Positions 11,163-21,679 of a DNA stretch of 64,000 bases are shown one piece after another. The DNA is taken from contig NW_023501038.1 of the NCBI RefSeq assembly GCF_014066305.1, positions 930,001 through 994,000 of the forward strand, written 5' to 3'. Source of the DNA: Letharia columbiana (Eukaryota; Ascomycota; Lecanoromycetes; Lecanorales; Parmeliaceae). Position 1 is the stretch's first letter. Each line of letters starts with the position of its first letter. The notes beneath the pieces were generated by a model. The model was not told the origin of the DNA and ran no database searches. It saw only the letters and a program-made list of their open reading frames with translations. Both the position numbers and the translations under genes were made by a program.

Positions 11163-12299
11163 TTATTGATTCCATCCATTTTGCCCGTAGGGAGTCGCAC
11201 CATAGGGCGTTGCCCCTCCGCCCCATGCACTCGTCGCTCCTCCATTGACATACGGTGTCGTATATCCTTGATCGACCCCATACTCCCCGCCCTGTGGCAT
11301 ACCATCTGGACTCTGTCCTCCAAACCTTTCCGCGTCCGCTTCGCCAGGCCTTGAGTCATCGCCTGTAAGTTCTTGTAAGACGGCGGCAAGCTTTTGTTGC
11401 ATGACTTTGATGCCTTGTTGTACGACCGCGTCGGGTTCCAGGTTGCCAATGGACTCAAGCTCGAAGAAGAATTGGGAGGGGCTGGCGTTGTAGTCGAAAG
11501 GTTCACCGTCTTGAGGCGCTTCTTCCCATTCAGCGTTCTTTGATTTTGGCCTGCGAGATTCGAAGTGTCAGCAAATCGCTACTCCCATGTGACAACTAAA
11601 GAAGTCAGGGCACCTTACCATTCCTTGATTGGATCCTCCTCATACCAATAATCCAGATGCTTCAGCTTGTTGTGCGGATCATACTCGAATCCCACTGCAC
11701 TCGTAGGCGCCCACTTTGCATGCTCCTTCGCAATTCCCTTTTTCGCAATACACTTCATTATTACCTCCTGTCCCTTCCTCAACTTACAAATCACAGAACC
11801 CTGTCCAGCCTCATCGGTGATAACAGGGTTTCCCACCCACTCATTTGGCCTTGGTTCAGAAACAATAAGATCTCTTGCATAGACCTTCACAACATCCTCA
11901 TTGTCCTTCGAACACTTGGCATTCATCATAATGGTGACGGAGCAGTTTTCGCAGTACTGGTCGCAGTCGCAATCTCGGGTGTAGAGAACGTCTTCTATTT
12001 GGCGGGAATTTAAAGGGATAAGACCAAGTCGGTGAGCGATGAATTCATCGGGGAGAACCGAAGTGTTGACTTCGACTTCGACGAGATCGATGGCCATGGT
12101 TGGGACTTCAGCGAGGATAGTTCGGCGGAGGGAGTTGGCGAAGGCGAGGTCTACGTTGCTAAGGGTGAAGTCGACGTGGTCGGTGGCGGCCTGAAACAGT
12201 GGGTCAGTCTTGAAGGGCATATACTCCAGAAGGATAGCGTGCCTCGCGGACGGTTACTCGAGGTCCCACCTCATCAACGTCCATGTTGTCGTAGTCCAT
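11163..12299 (-). CDS. RPB3: RNA polymerase II subunit RPB3, 338 aa
   Basis: Third-largest subunit of nuclear RNA polymerase II, which pairs with RPB11 to nucleate core assembly. Exons: 12299-12243, 12190-11619 and 11550-11163. The conserved start (MDYDNMDVDEVGPRVTVRE) joins directly to AATDHVDFTLSNVDLAFANS, giving the expected alpha-like N-terminal domain. The zinc-binding cysteines are C93, C95, C99 and C102 in RDCDCDQYCENCS. The C-terminus is a Gly/Tyr/Thr-rich tail, common in filamentous fungi. The first intron (12242-12191, 52 nt) starts with GC instead of GT (GAG then GCACGC) and ends TTTCAG, with a good CTGAC branch site. The only GT choices would delete conserved residues or leave a 34-nt intron. 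It is divergent from LSM1. Confidence 0.95.
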
Positions 12300-12602
12300 A
12301 ATAAAAATTGTGTAACGTCGCAAGCCCGCTCAAGTAATTTTGGATGCGATAGTCGTTCCGCGGCTGAGCTGTGTCATCGTGTCAAAGCATCGAGAAGTGA
12401 TGATTGCCATGAAGAATTCTCGAGCATTTGTTGCGAGCCATAAGGCTGAAGACCCCTGTCTGTATTACGCGGGAGTACCCGCCACGACAATGCAAATGCC
12501 ACAACAATGTGCATGTCGACGTAGAGAATGATAGTGATCCAACATTTTACAGTCTATGCAATGGATATACCTTGAAATATCAGCTGGCATTCAACTAATT
12601 TC
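12300..12602. promoter_or_regulatory. Divergent promoter region, RPB3 and LSM1
   Basis: A 303-bp spacer between two housekeeping start codons transcribed in opposite directions. No specific element was assigned. Confidence 0.4.
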
Positions 12603-13364
12603 ATGGAGAACCTGTCAATACAAGACCTGGCGCCAGCAGGAGGCCCGAATCATGTGGCTCCGCCTCCAGGAGGACTTCCGCAACTTCCACCACAGGTGAG
12701 CTTTGTAACGCGTTGCTGGCGTCATCAAAGCTGACAATGCAGATGTTTACCACCGCCGCCCAACTTTTGGATCTGACAGATAGTGAGACTCCCTTGCGAC
12801 AGCCACGAATTCAACGAACGAGTGGCAAGGATCTATCTGTGTGACTGACCAAGGCGGGTGCCGTTCAATATCTATAGAGAAGCTAGTTTTGGTTCTTCGA
12901 GATGGACGAAAGCTCATCGGAGTGCTGAGAAGCTGGGATCAATTTGGTACGAAACGAAATCGGCTGAAGAGAGAATACGTGTACTGAACATTGGTTCCTT
13001 CGGTTGCACAGCCAATCTAGTCCTGCAGGATACGATGGAGCGCATCTTCGTCCAGGAAGTTTACGCTGATATTGTACGCGGCATATTCCTGGTTCGAGGC
13101 GAGAATGTCCTGCTTCTTGGTGAAATTGTACGACACCTTCTAAGGCAATACTCAAACCGCACGCTTTGTCTGATCTCCTCTCAAATCTAGGATCTTGACA
13201 AGGACGATTATATACCTGAGCCTTATCGCAAAGTATCTCCAGAGGAAGTGCACGCTCTGAGCGTCAAAGTGAACAAGGAAAAGAAACAGGCCGACAAGGT
13301 GCGCGCGAAGAAGTTGCAAAAGCTTGGATTCGAGGTCGAACATAGCGGGGAGATTCTATTTTAG
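12603..13364 (+). CDS. LSM1: LSM1, Sm-like subunit of the Lsm1-7 decapping complex, 163 aa
   Basis: Lsm1 defines the cytoplasmic Lsm1-7-Pat1 ring that binds deadenylated mRNA and promotes decapping. Five exons: 12603-12695, 12743-12782, 12878-12946, 13012-13127 and 13191-13364. The N-terminus is Pro/Gly-rich. The Sm1 motif reads KLVLVLRDGRKLIGVLRSWD followed by QFANLVLQDTMERIF, and the Sm2 motif reads GIFLVRGENVLLLGEID. The C-terminal helix (PEPYRKVSPEEVHALSVKVN and following) is Lsm1-specific. The gene is fragmented into very short exons (the second is 40 nt), so it is easily missed by ORF calling. Confidence 0.93.
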
Positions 13365-13919
13365 CGGCTTTATCGACAGGCAACACCCGGCATACCTGGA
13401 TACGTTGTGCCTAGGAGGAAGAGGCTGAAGGCATCTAAAGCCGACGAGGATATTCATGAGGAGGTCGTGCAGATGCAGAATATTGTGAAATGCTTCCGCC
13501 GACCAGAGGATGACGAACAGAGAGGCTTCTATACTTGCGCCATTGAAATAGCATTGTGATTCGTGGCCGTGAGTTTGTGCCAGGATTTGTGTATGCTTGA
13601 TGATACTTGCCCTTGGGAACACTGGGTTAGCGCCATAATGTCTTTCCCACTTGATACAGACCATCTTTAGCTTTTCAATGATTGAAGTTTGATTGCGCAG
13701 ATGGTAATCAAGATGCATCGATTTACTAAAGAACGTCAATATTCCGCCATGCATGCAGTGATACTGTGATTAGGGCTAGGCAGAGGAACCTCGGAGACTT
13801 TCTTAGGCTTCATGCGGGGGCGGGATCTAGGAATGCCTGCTTGGAGATCACCCGCTGATTCTTATAGCTAAAATGGAACTTTGGTAATCACTTACTCACA
13901 ACCTCATGTACCTAGCAGT
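13365..13919. other. Spacer upstream of anthranilate synthase
   Basis: A 555-bp spacer holding the LSM1 terminator region and the promoter of the next gene. No gene was recognised. Confidence 0.4.
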
Positions 13920-15706
13920 ATGACTCCTAAAGTACGTCTCATAGGGTACTCTCGGGCCACAAAGGTGCTTACATGTCTTAGTTGAATGTACAACCATCAT
14001 TAGAAACTGTACAAGAGGTACTCTCTGCATCTCAAAACTCTTCGAATTCCCCAAACCTCGTTCCGATATGTGCGACGATACCCGCAGATATATTAACTCC
14101 TACGCTGGCATACCTGAAGATCTCGGCTAAGTCAGTTGGGTCGTGGAATGTTGTTGAATGGCTGCTGAGGGGTCTTAGGTCCAATGCCAGCTATTCTTTC
14201 CTATTCGAAAGTGCTGCTAGCTCCGAGACTATTGGCAGATATAGTTTCGTTGGTGCAGGTGAGACCTGCATACTACACAAGACTCAGACTGTACTAAGTT
14301 CTTGTCATACAGATCCAAGGAAGATACTGAAAACCGGTCCTGGCCATGGACCTGAGTGTGACCCGTTGCCTTTTCTCGAGGAAGAGTTGGCACAATACCG
14401 AGAAGCAGTCATCCCAGGACTCATATTACCTCCACTCACCGGAGGAGCCATTGGCTATGTGGGCTATGATTGCGTTCGATACTTCGAGCCACGGACAGCC
14501 CGGAGAATGAAAGACGTTCTCAAAGTTCCCGAATCCCTCTTCATGCTCTTCGACACAATCGTGGCTTTCGACCATTTCTTCCAGGTGGTTAAAATCATTA
14601 CGTACCTACATGTACCTCCATCGCCTACAAATCCCGCCTCCATCTCATCTGCTTATCAATCCGCCTATGAAAACCTCACCACCACAATCTCGATCCTCCA
14701 ATCCCAAGACATACCTCTTCCGCCTCAGCCTCCAATAGCGCCGAACCAGACCTACGAATCCAACCTTGGCCAAGCTGGGTACGAGGCTCATGTCATCAGC
14801 CTCAAGAAAGAAATCCAACGTGGCTCTATAATACAAGCGGTCCCATCCCACCGCATAGCGCGGCCCACGACCCTCCACCCTTTTAACATCTACCGCCAGC
14901 TCCGAACCACCAATCCCTCACCATACCTATTCTACATTTCTTGTTCCACGTTCCACCTTGTGGGTGCCTCACCCGAACTCCTCGTCAAACGCGAGGAAGA
15001 CACCCATCGTATAATTACGCATCCTATCGCTGGCACTGTTAAGCGTGGTGCAACCCTTGCTGAGGATCTCAAGCTCGCTAACGAATTGCGGGCAAGTCTG
15101 AAAGACAGGGCTGAACATGTCATGCTTGTTGACCTTGCCCGCAACGATATCAATCGTGTCTGCGACCCCATCAGTACGAGAACGGATAGACTCATGGTCG
15201 TCGAAAAATTCTCCCATGTCCAGCATCTCGTTTCGCAAGTGAGTGGCCTTTTGCGAGAAGGGAAATCACGTTTTGACGCTTTCCGCTCTATATTTCCTGC
15301 TGGCACTGTCAGCGGCGCCCCTAAAGTCCGTGCTATGGAACTTATCGCTGAGCTAGAAAAGGAGAAACGAGGTGTCTATGCCGGCGCAGTTGGGTATTTT
15401 GGCTACGGAAATGTTGATCAGGCTGGAAAAGAGACTGAAGGTGCGATGGATACCTGTATTGCCCTGAGGACTATGCTTGTTAAGGATGGAGTTGCCTATC
15501 TGCAGGCTGGTGGAGGCATAGTGTGGGACAGTGTACCAGAGGAGGAGTGGGTCGAGACGATGAATAAGGCCGCTGCTAACGTTAGGTGTATTGCAGCTGC
15601 TGAGGAGAGGTACGCTGGAATGGAAATGCACAATAAAGATGGTACACAAGAAGAGACAATAAGGGGTGGAAATGGGCACATGCATGTTGACATGGCGGCT
15701 GGTTGA
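13920..15706 (+). CDS. TRP2: Anthranilate synthase component I, 578 aa
   Basis: Converts chorismate plus ammonia (from the glutamine amidotransferase partner) to anthranilate, the first step of tryptophan synthesis. A 12-nt first exon (13920-13931, ATGACTCCTAAA) and a 50-nt GT-AG intron precede the main exon at 13982-15706. Without that exon no ATG starts the conserved region. The feedback-site region reads SFLFESAASSETIGRYSFVG (about residues 76-95), followed later by NPSPYLFY, SPELLV, PIAGTVKRG, EHVMLVDLARND, FPAGTVSGAPK and the C-terminal AGGGIVWDS, all typical of chorismate-binding TrpE proteins. Genomic setting and conservation suggest the primary biosynthetic enzyme, not a cluster paralogue. 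Confidence 0.92.
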
Positions 15707-16816
15707 TTGACCTATTATACCCAGCGATGGAACACCTCTTTCGAAGAAGGACAATTTATCGCAGTCGGAGATGATAACCTCTCGACTCGAAACTACGCCG
15801 ACGAAGTAGGAAAGGCATAAGACTTTTACTGCGAGGGAGGCTACCTAACCATTAAGAGCCATCGAATAAGGGGCAGAACCTAGTAAAACGCATTTCCAGA
15901 CACCTTTTCATAGCTGCAACGGTCGTTGATCACTAGAAGAGGAGCTTTTTACGTGCGTATGGTTTGTGCTGCTGACCATTTTGCTGCTGATCTATTTGTT
16001 CATCCCCTTTTTTCGTTTAATGATTTGAGAGCCTCTTACCTGGTCGCTTGTCTGTTTTCGTGCTCGTTGCACTATACTCGTCTATTCAATTACGAGTGTG
16101 TGCCCGTCTTTGTTTAGACTTGCCATGTCCGAAACTTCATTCTGGTTGTTTCGGTGTTTGCCCAAAATGCTGTTCGCTTTCACTTTGAGCTCCCCATTCA
16201 CCCTGGATTATGCAATACTCCGGTCACGAACCTGTCGTTCGCAGTCGGAAGGTTTTGCGGGGAAACGCATAAATTTTTGCAGGTGATCAACGATCTGACA
16301 GCTCCAGCCGCATACATGGGCCTCTGGAGACTGAGTGGAGAGCAGCTAATGTTTCCGTAGAAGTCGTCTTGGCGCAGCAGCCTTTTATTGTTCGTTGTTG
16401 CCTTCTTGTTTCCGATCTAGCTGCACGTGTTTCCGGCAATCTTACTCCTGTCATAGCACGCCTCTTGAATAAGTGAATGGAGATATAGGCCTAGCAATTC
16501 GATCACGCATGTTCTCTGTTTATGCCGTGGGTATTGATTGTCGCTTCTCTCGCATGTGCAAATTCTTGAAGGTTGTATCAATTCATGCTTCTTCCCGTGT
16601 TCACCCGACCAACGAATTGACCTATGGTAAGTCAGAACGTGGAACTGTCTGGACTTTCTTTCGGCAATCAATGCCCACAGTATGACTGTTCGCCAATGGA
16701 GCCAGCCCTATGTGTACATGGTACAGAGGTGTGTAAGACTAACCTTTTGTATATATTGCTAGCCTTGGATCAATTGACAATTAGAGGTAGCCTAGCATCT
16801 CCACGCCATTCCCTCA
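15707..16816. other. Spacer without recognisable gene
   Basis: 1.1 kb with only short ORFs of no recognisable family on either strand. No repeat ends were seen. Confidence 0.4.
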
Positions 16817-17383
16817 ATGAACAACCCACAGGAACGACACAACAATGTTCACTTTCTAGCCATTGCCGATATGGCCACCCCTACATCAGCTTCTCCTCAG
16901 ACCCTGGCTGACTCGGCGCCACAGCGCACTCAGCACAACTCTATATACACTCCACGTGGTTTATTCAATCAAGTGACGTTGCCAAACCCTTCGCACCTTC
17001 AACTCTCTCTCGCTAAACGAAGAACTAAAGCAGATCAGCGGCTGCTCTCCGAATTCGGTCTTACGAAGAATACTCCCATGCGTCGCTCTAGTCACAACGC
17101 AATGGGAAAAAGGATGTTCTTCCTGCTCTCAGGACATCATCATATGCAGAAAGTGGTGCCTCCCTCTTACGAGCATGCCCTACAGCTAGACAAGAAGGCC
17201 TTGCTTGTGTCGCAGTACCGCTTGCCCTCGTTCCGAGAGGGATTTTCACACTGGATCCAGGACACCAGTCTCATGGACCCAATGCAATCGGAGATCACGG
17301 TCGATAGACTCTCCCGTGGGCAGGAGATTTCGGGGTTACATTTGCCAAGCATTGTAACATTGCTTAAGAGGGAATGGTATTGA
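16817..17383 (+). CDS. Hypothetical protein, 188 aa
   Basis: A single uninterrupted frame that I do not recognise. It is rich in Ser, Gln and His, has no signal peptide, no membrane segment and no catalytic motif. A second Met at residue 19 (MATPTSASP) would be an equally good start. It lies in a 4.5-kb stretch with decayed sequence next to it, so it may be a chance ORF. Confidence 0.3.
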   Translation: MNNPQERHNNVHFLAIADMATPTSASPQTLADSAPQRTQHNSIYTPRGLFNQVTLPNPSHLQLSLAKRRTKADQRLLSEFGLTKNTPMRRSSHNAMGKRMFFLLSGHHHMQKVVPPSYEHALQLDKKALLVSQYRLPSFREGFSHWIQDTSLMDPMQSEITVDRLSRGQEISGLHLPSIVTLLKREWY

Positions 17384-18239
17384 GCTGAGAATAATGGACG
17401 GGCGCACACTGGAATGCAGAGTATATAGTGATGTTGAGATAGCACAATACACAATTCCAGCATACTCTACGTTCCATTTTTTCAATCGGTTGTCAAGTGT
17501 GGAGGTCCGTGAGTAAGATCCGTCACATAATCAATGAAGGGGAAAGAGCCATGAGCGGGCGATGATGATAAACGCGGGTGGACAAGGAAGATCTCAGTGC
17601 TCCAAAGGACATGATCCCAGTCCCCATCTGGAAGCATTCTGATTGCCTTCATCTTGGCCTGATTCTATATGGTTGAAGCAATGCTCGAAAAAAAAGTGGC
17701 CAGCACCCCAGGAATCAAGCAACCATCCACACATATCTTTCGTAGCATTACACAACGTGAACGCCCACGATCCCTCGATTTTGCATCCTTTCAGACTTGA
17801 AATCCTCGATTGGGTCGTTGACGGTCCTTGTCAATAAGAAAATGTTGAGATTTCGATGCCGTGGAGACTTCAGCCCTATGATGTTCGCCACTTCATTTGG
17901 AGCACTGAGATTTTCCTGGTCAACCCTTGTTCATAATTCTTGCCCGCTCATGGCTCACTTCACTTCTTGAGTCATCGCTTGTCTTGCGGTACAACTCTGC
18001 GATGACTTCATAGAACTGCTCAATCAGTCCCTCTCGGGTTCGATGATCTGTAGTTCTCATCTGGAAGCATTCTTGGCTTTGTTGCTTCTTCGATGTCATG
18101 CGCATGTCGTTGAAGGGTCACTAAGTAGGTTTTTTAAATTAATGCATGGCGCACCTCTGTTTCAAGAAGTACTGCCGGTCATACATTCTTCCCATGACAT
18201 TTGAGTTGCTTCGTTCGGAAGAACAATACACATGAAGCC
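17384..18239. other. Spacer without recognisable gene
   Basis: I looked here for the downstream LYS2 domains (carrier and reductase) that should follow the pseudogene on the minus strand and found no convincing match. Nothing else was recognised. Confidence 0.4.
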
Positions 18240-20170
18240 GTGAGTATTAGACGTTGGTCAATATACTGCTACAAGGGTATGAGGCATGTTGAACCGAAGA
18301 AACTCCTCGAGCGGGATGATGACCGAAGGAACGGCGTGTGGCGGCAACTTCTTCTTGGGGCCCGCTCGGACGCCGTCTCGCAATGATTCGAATCTTTTGG
18401 GCATTCCAGTCATGGTGTCGTCTTTGGTACCGTCCGGAGAGCAGGCCCTCCGTGGCAGGTACAATGCATGAGACAAGGGTTGGCTCCTCATCATTATCTC
18501 TTCCGACCAGTGTGACGTTCTATCTGACATGTGGATGATGTGATATACGTGTATCGATTTCAATCCTGAAACCGCGGATCGAGACTTGGCCATCAGCTCG
18601 ATCAGAGCACTGAGTATCACGGCTGTCTGTATGATAGCCTAAATCTCCTAATCAATTTCTACTTCTGTCAGTGGTATTGCACCTCCAATTTGTTCAAATG
18701 GCTGAGTGTGGGACTGTACACTCGATCACGAGGGCCTCTCCAGAACGCTCGCCAAGGCTCTCTTTGACGACGCTCGTCAAAGCCATTACCTTTTGCTTCG
18801 ATCCAGGCATTTTGATCGAGGGAAAAATAATCAGAACAACTTTCTCGCGGTTCAACTCGTCAGAGCCAAGATAACCTTCAGCTAGGCCTCCAGCACCGAC
18901 GTAAAATCTCGCCAAAACCTCCAACCTTGCACAACCTAGGACTTTCCCTTCCCAAGGATTCACGGTCTACGGGACATTGGATATCTCGCATACCTCGCCC
19001 AGTCGGTATTGTGTCGGAGGTCCTCGTTTCGAGATGGAATCTCACAGTAGCTGACTGCTCCTTTTGTCTCTGTTGTGCTAAATACATTGACTCTGCGGAC
19101 GTTAGCAGCCAATGATTGCAGTAGTCGGCAGTCTCGCTTGATGAGAACGTCTCCAACGGAAAAGGCATGATGTAATGACGGGAATTCTGCAGTGGCACCG
19201 CCGACAACGATATGGCCCATAGCTGGGGTGATATGGGTCACTGTTGACTTGTATGCAATTCAGCAAGCCTTTGATACTGAATGTCTTCTTTCGCAGGTAC
19301 CAGCAACTTGGCACCGAGGTTTAAGGGGATGAAGATATCTCTATGGATAGGATCGTGGGCTATGCCTGACAGCATAGTAGATTGGTCATTATCCGAGAGA
19401 TTGACTCACTCGGCCATGAAAGGGACGTAGTAAGCAAGCGAGAAACGGCGACCACTGACGCCTTTTGTTCGGCCTTCAGATCCACGCGTAATTAGGCACT
19501 AGAGTCAGGTCCGACAACTACTCCTGGATGTTTAATTCTCAACTGCTGCTTCTCTGGCGAGAAAACATCTTTGCCATTACTATTAGCTCCTCCTCTCAGG
19601 GTATCATCATCCAGCAAATCCAATGCTGGTACTTCTGCTTTTAAGTTGAGATTGCCGTGAATCCAATTTCACACTTGTCGCGGAATCTCATCTTCTTTCC
19701 GCAATGTCTTCTCTAGCATGATCAAATCCCTAGGCCGTGCCACATCGAGATAGACTATCTGGCAATCGCTAGGATAAGCAGGATCTATGACGCTGAATGT
19801 AGCCCCAGCCTTTATAACACCTAAGACTGGGAGATAAGGTTGCTAGACTGCATAATTGAGACAATGAATTCTACCCAAAGATATGCATAGATCATGATAA
19901 CATCCCCTCTTTGTATGCCATGAAGTATCAGGCTAGGACATTAGACGCTTCATGGATCTGCTGGTAATGAAATTGCGCTGTAACAATGTAATTGATGCTG
20001 TCCCAACGACACAGAGCCTATCAGGGTATTTGAGAGCATTCTGGGCAAGTATATTTTGGATTGAGCCGCGAAAATCTGCCCAGTGCAGGTTGCTGTCAGA
20101 TCTGGTAACGTGGGTCAAGATGCAATTCCGCTCTCCATTTGGGATCGTAAAAGCATCAATATTGCAAGCT
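18240..20170 (-). pseudogene. LYS2: Decayed LYS2 (alpha-aminoadipate reductase) fragment, adenylation domain
   Basis: Successive minus-strand frames spell pieces of the fungal Lys2 adenylation domain in the right order. From high to low coordinates these are HWADFRGSIQNILAQNALKY with PDRLCVV (about 20100-20050), then fragments around 19550-19400, HITPAMGHIVVGGATAEFPS with VGDVLIKRDCRLLQSLA (about 19240-19100), YLGSDELNREK (about 18850), then RADGQVSIRGFRIE and DEEPTLVSCIVPA (about 18590-18450), and KLPPHAVPSVIIPL (about 18350-18300). Frame changes and stop codons separate them. The intact enzyme (about 1400 aa) activates and reduces alpha-aminoadipate in lysine synthesis. Here the carrier and reductase domains are absent. 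This is a partial duplicate or a relic; a functional copy is expected elsewhere. Confidence 0.85.
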
Positions 20171-20272
20171 GTAGCGTGGGTCAAGGAAAGTAGCAAAGCA
20201 CAGTGACTCGACCATTCAATGACTCGAAGTCTCGATATACTGATGCCAAGACCATTGAATGATTGATCCCTG

Positions 20273-21679
20273 TCAATGCTGCGCTTGGGAAGCTAAAGGC
20301 GGATAACCCGCGCTTGTGAAATCCTCGCTAAAATTCAGTGTAACCTCATCCCCTTCTGGGTTTCGCAATATGGAAGAGACCGTGTCGCTTTCGTCTGATA
20401 TTTGAGGTCCTTCGTCCTTCAGTGAATCTTGAAATCGTTCTTCTTCCTGTGCCGCCTGAATAGTGAATACACGCAAAAGTCGTTTCAAAACGGCCGCACT
20501 CAACATCCCACCTTCTTCACGCGTCCATATGTCTGCTTCTGCTGGTGGGTCTTGCGGCCAAGTTTCGTTTTCGCCCAATAAATTACGCATCCAAGCCTCT
20601 CCTTCTAGCACAGAGTGTGCCCAAACCTCGTCCCATAGAGGAGTTTTGCGCTCCAAAATCCCCGGCTCCTCAAACACAGGTGTCCAATGTTTCTCCGGTT
20701 CGGGGGTGTGGACAGCCGCCAGCGCTTCTCTTTCTTTTGCATACATACCCCAGATGTCATCCATTTCCTGCTCTTGGCGTCTGTGAAAATCTTCTTCCCT
20801 CAACTGCTCTTGGGCGAGGGGGAGAATGACCCTTTCGTCTCCCCAGCATGGAGGGGGTAATTTGTTCATCCCCGCTGTCAACACCTCCATGTCTTCAACG
20901 CGGTGATGGTTCTGAGAAAGCTTTTGGCTCGGCCCTTGATGCTCGTCCTCGCCTGTCAGGTCTGTGGTGGTGTGGTGCCTCGATGAATACGGTGGGTCTT
21001 GGTGGCTTTCCTTCCACCCACGCCCATTTGTCCAGTCACTGAGAGTATCGTGTATGGAGGAAGATGATGGGTCTTGGTCCTTTGCTTGTTGTCCCCTTCG
21101 AGCTGCGCCATCCATGCGAGCGTCCAGTCTCAAGCAGGAGGGTTGGCTTTGGCTGCTTCCTTGCTGCCCACTCGGTACCGTGCCAGCAGTACGAGCGCTG
21201 TGTCTTGAATATGCTTGGACCGCGTGCTTTGCTTGCTGCCCACTTTGAGGCGGCCCATGAACACGAGCGTTGTGTATCGAGGAAGGGTGTTGGTCCGGGT
21301 GCCTTTCTTGCCGCCCATTGATGCTAGTGTCGTGTCTTGCGAAAGAGGTCTGATTTCCGCTCAATTTCTGCCGCTTATACTGGCTGGAAACTTCGATTCC
21401 AGCATCATATCTTGAGGAAGAGGGTCCGACCTGATACGACAGTTTATGAGCATGCTCACGTAGAGTTCCGGCGGCCAGATCTCTGTGCAAATCCACATGA
21501 GCGTCTTGTCTCGAGGATGACGGTGCGTCTTGATTGAAGGAATGTTGGGTTGTGCGAGCGACCAGTTGGTGAGTTCGCCTGGCAGGCTCTATGTTCCAAA
21601 ACATTCGGAGCACTGTTTGGAAATCGGTTTCTGAACAGTGTTGACACTTCTCTATATTGCCTTCCCATACATAACACAT
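20273..21679 (-). CDS. Hypothetical repeat-containing protein, 468 aa
   Basis: A long single-exon frame that I do not recognise. Residues about 50-260 consist of degenerate repeats of roughly 25-28 aa, built around a Pro-Ser-Ser-Ser-Arg-x-Asp-Ala core (PSSSRQDAHVD, PSSSRYDAGIE, PSCLRLDARMD, PSSSSIHDTLSD) with intervening GQQAK segments. The C-terminal half is acidic and Trp-rich (WTPVFEEPGI, LWDEVWAHSVLEGEAWMR, NETWPQDPPAEADIWTREE), without membrane segments. The opposite strand is also partly open because of the internal repeats. No function is proposed. It may be a rapidly evolving lineage-specific protein. Confidence 0.5.
   Translation of the reverse strand: MCYVWEGNIEKCQHCSETDFQTVLRMFWNIEPARRTHQLVARTTQHSFNQDAPSSSRQDAHVDLHRDLAAGTLREHAHKLSYQVGPSSSRYDAGIEVSSQYKRQKLSGNQTSFARHDTSINGRQERHPDQHPSSIHNARVHGPPQSGQQAKHAVQAYSRHSARTAGTVPSGQQGSSQSQPSCLRLDARMDGAARRGQQAKDQDPSSSSIHDTLSDWTNGRGWKESHQDPPYSSRHHTTTDLTGEDEHQGPSQKLSQNHHRVEDMEVLTAGMNKLPPPCWGDERVILPLAQEQLREEDFHRRQEQEMDDIWGMYAKEREALAAVHTPEPEKHWTPVFEEPGILERKTPLWDEVWAHSVLEGEAWMRNLLGENETWPQDPPAEADIWTREEGGMLSAAVLKRLLRVFTIQAAQEEERFQDSLKDEGPQISDESDTVSSILRNPEGDEVTLNFSEDFTSAGYPPLASQAQH

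Noticed and set aside
13982..15706. TTG start for anthranilate synthase
   Set aside because: A 12-nt upstream exon with ATG and a canonical 50-nt intron gives a normal start.
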